Part shown: in pieces, positions 63,566 through 64,000 of the stretch
Numbering within the stretch: position 1 is the first letter of the stretch
How the letters are laid out: every line of letters begins with the position of its first letter
Assembly (NCBI RefSeq): GCF_023757625.1
Contig: NZ_JALGBZ010000004.1
Coordinates: 248,001 to 312,000 of the forward strand
Direction of reading: 5' to 3'
Source of the DNA: Halomonas sp. S3-1-1
Lineage (GTDB): Bacteria; Pseudomonadota; Gammaproteobacteria; Pseudomonadales; Halomonadaceae
DNA length: 64,000 nucleotides
Translations under genes and position numbers: made by a program
Notes under the pieces: generated by a model
Told to the model about the DNA's origin: nothing
What the model saw: only the letters and a program-made list of their open reading frames with translations
Databases searched by the model: none

Positions 63566-63716
63566 CCCATACCTCCTGTAGCTCTTTCTGATGTTTACGG
63601 TCGGCGAGCAGCGAATCGATCAATAGCCGATGCCGGTATCGATCGGTGGCCTTGGTGTCGTTGATCGTGCGGCTCTGCTGCTTGGTGATCGGCAAGATGG
63701 TTTCGGGTCGTTGCAT
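63546..63716 (-). CDS. Small hypothetical protein
   Basis: A 56-residue helical charged protein (MQRPETILPITKQQSRTIND start). AGGAGG lies five bases before the ATG at 63716. A longer frame continues upstream to 63875 but runs through a terminator hairpin and is rejected. Confidence 0.6.
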   Translation of the reverse strand: MQRPETILPITKQQSRTINDTKATDRYRHRLLIDSLLADRKHQKELQEVWDERSTG

Positions 63717-64000
63717 GATTGCCTCCTGAATTGGGCGCGCCGCCTCGCTGCTCTCGCAGTGCCAGTGCAGTGAGTCAGGGGATAGAAGCGGCGCGGGCAT
63801 GGCGACGATGCGCGGCCATGCCAAAAAGAAGCCCGGCGAGTGCCGGGCGAAAAAGGGGGAGTTGATGCAGGGCATCGGAAAGCCCTCGACTTGCGCCGCT
63901 ACACCGGATATGGCGTGTAAACCATGCTCAAGGGCTTACAGATGCCGCCTGTATTCTCAACCCAGGCGGTAGGCGTTAAGTGGCACTATCGCAGTACCCG
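63717..64000. other. Non-coding right end of the window
   Basis: No convincing gene. A terminator (63823-63848) and a second inverted repeat CCGCCTG / CAGGCGG (63945-63969) are present. It may be the 5' leader of the element's early operon; its promoter cannot be placed with confidence. Confidence 0.4.
63823..63848 (-). terminator. Terminator-like hairpin in the early leader
   Basis: Perfect seven-base stem GCCCGGC / GCCGGGC with a GAGT loop, followed on the minus strand by TTCTTTTT. It lies 107 bases upstream of the first clear early gene. Confidence 0.7.

Noticed and set aside
63546-63875. Longer form of the 56-residue early gene
   Set aside because: The extension passes through a terminator hairpin, while AGGAGG sits right at the internal ATG (63716).

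Overview
The window is chromosomal DNA from a halophilic gammaproteobacterium, most likely Halomonas or a close relative. The evidence is a GC-rich genome, an ectABC ectoine operon whose products closely resemble those of Halomonas elongata, a BCCT osmolyte transporter, and Pseudomonas/Halomonas-type gene neighbourhoods (tol-pal-cpoB, ubiG-mupP/yciK, yccA-tusDCBE, cysI-DUF934). About 54 kb is ordinary chromosome. The last 9.7 kb is the left end of an integrated phage-like element that runs off the right edge. Layout, left part (1-16.5 kb): mostly cell-envelope genes. These are the end of tolA, then tolB, pal and cpoB (Tol-Pal division machinery), the SDR yciK converging on mupP-ubiG, a degenerate nucleotide-sugar dehydrogenase, a membrane-anchored coiled-coil protein, the tamA-tamB outer-membrane assembly pair, msrA and a glutathione reductase. 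From 16.5 to 22.8 kb lies an osmotic-stress island: ectA-ectB-ectC, then a three-gene set (retropepsin-like lipoprotein, inactive-transglutaminase membrane protein, ATP-grasp ligase). From 22.8 to 28.9 kb: zur, hisI, yidD, sufE, a tyrosine recombinase divergent from a KfrA-like coiled-coil DNA-binding protein with strong inverted repeats between them, and the BCCT transporter. From 28.9 to 41.9 kb: nfuA, metH, a sulfite/nitrite reductase with its DUF934 partner, an Smr protein, a short run ending in wrbA and a DUF2069 protein, pdxH, and a GNAT-fused acyl-CoA synthetase (Pat type). A histone-deacetylase-family gene is divergent from pat. From 42.9 to 54.2 kb: an XRE-cupin regulator, tusDCBE with yccA, a secreted dienelactone hydrolase, several very small genes, a queuosine-precursor transporter behind a candidate preQ1 riboswitch, an esterase, an exonuclease/GIY-YIG fusion, an orphan substrate-binding protein and a cation/proton antiporter. 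The element starts at a tRNA-Ser(UGA) gene (54.24 kb). Nearly all of its genes lie on the minus strand: integrase, small HTH protein, short unknown genes, a C5-cytosine methyltransferase with four internal repeats, SSB, RdgC, a DUF1351-like coiled-coil protein and a Rad52-type annealing protein. Several of these genes are followed by small hairpins that begin at or next to the stop codon. The most unusual items are the recombinase/KfrA pair with nested inverted repeats, the cysteine-less dehydrogenase homologue, the ectA upstream ORF, the preQ1 riboswitch and the repeat-bearing phage methyltransferase. All functional calls come from reading the sequence; no database search was run.
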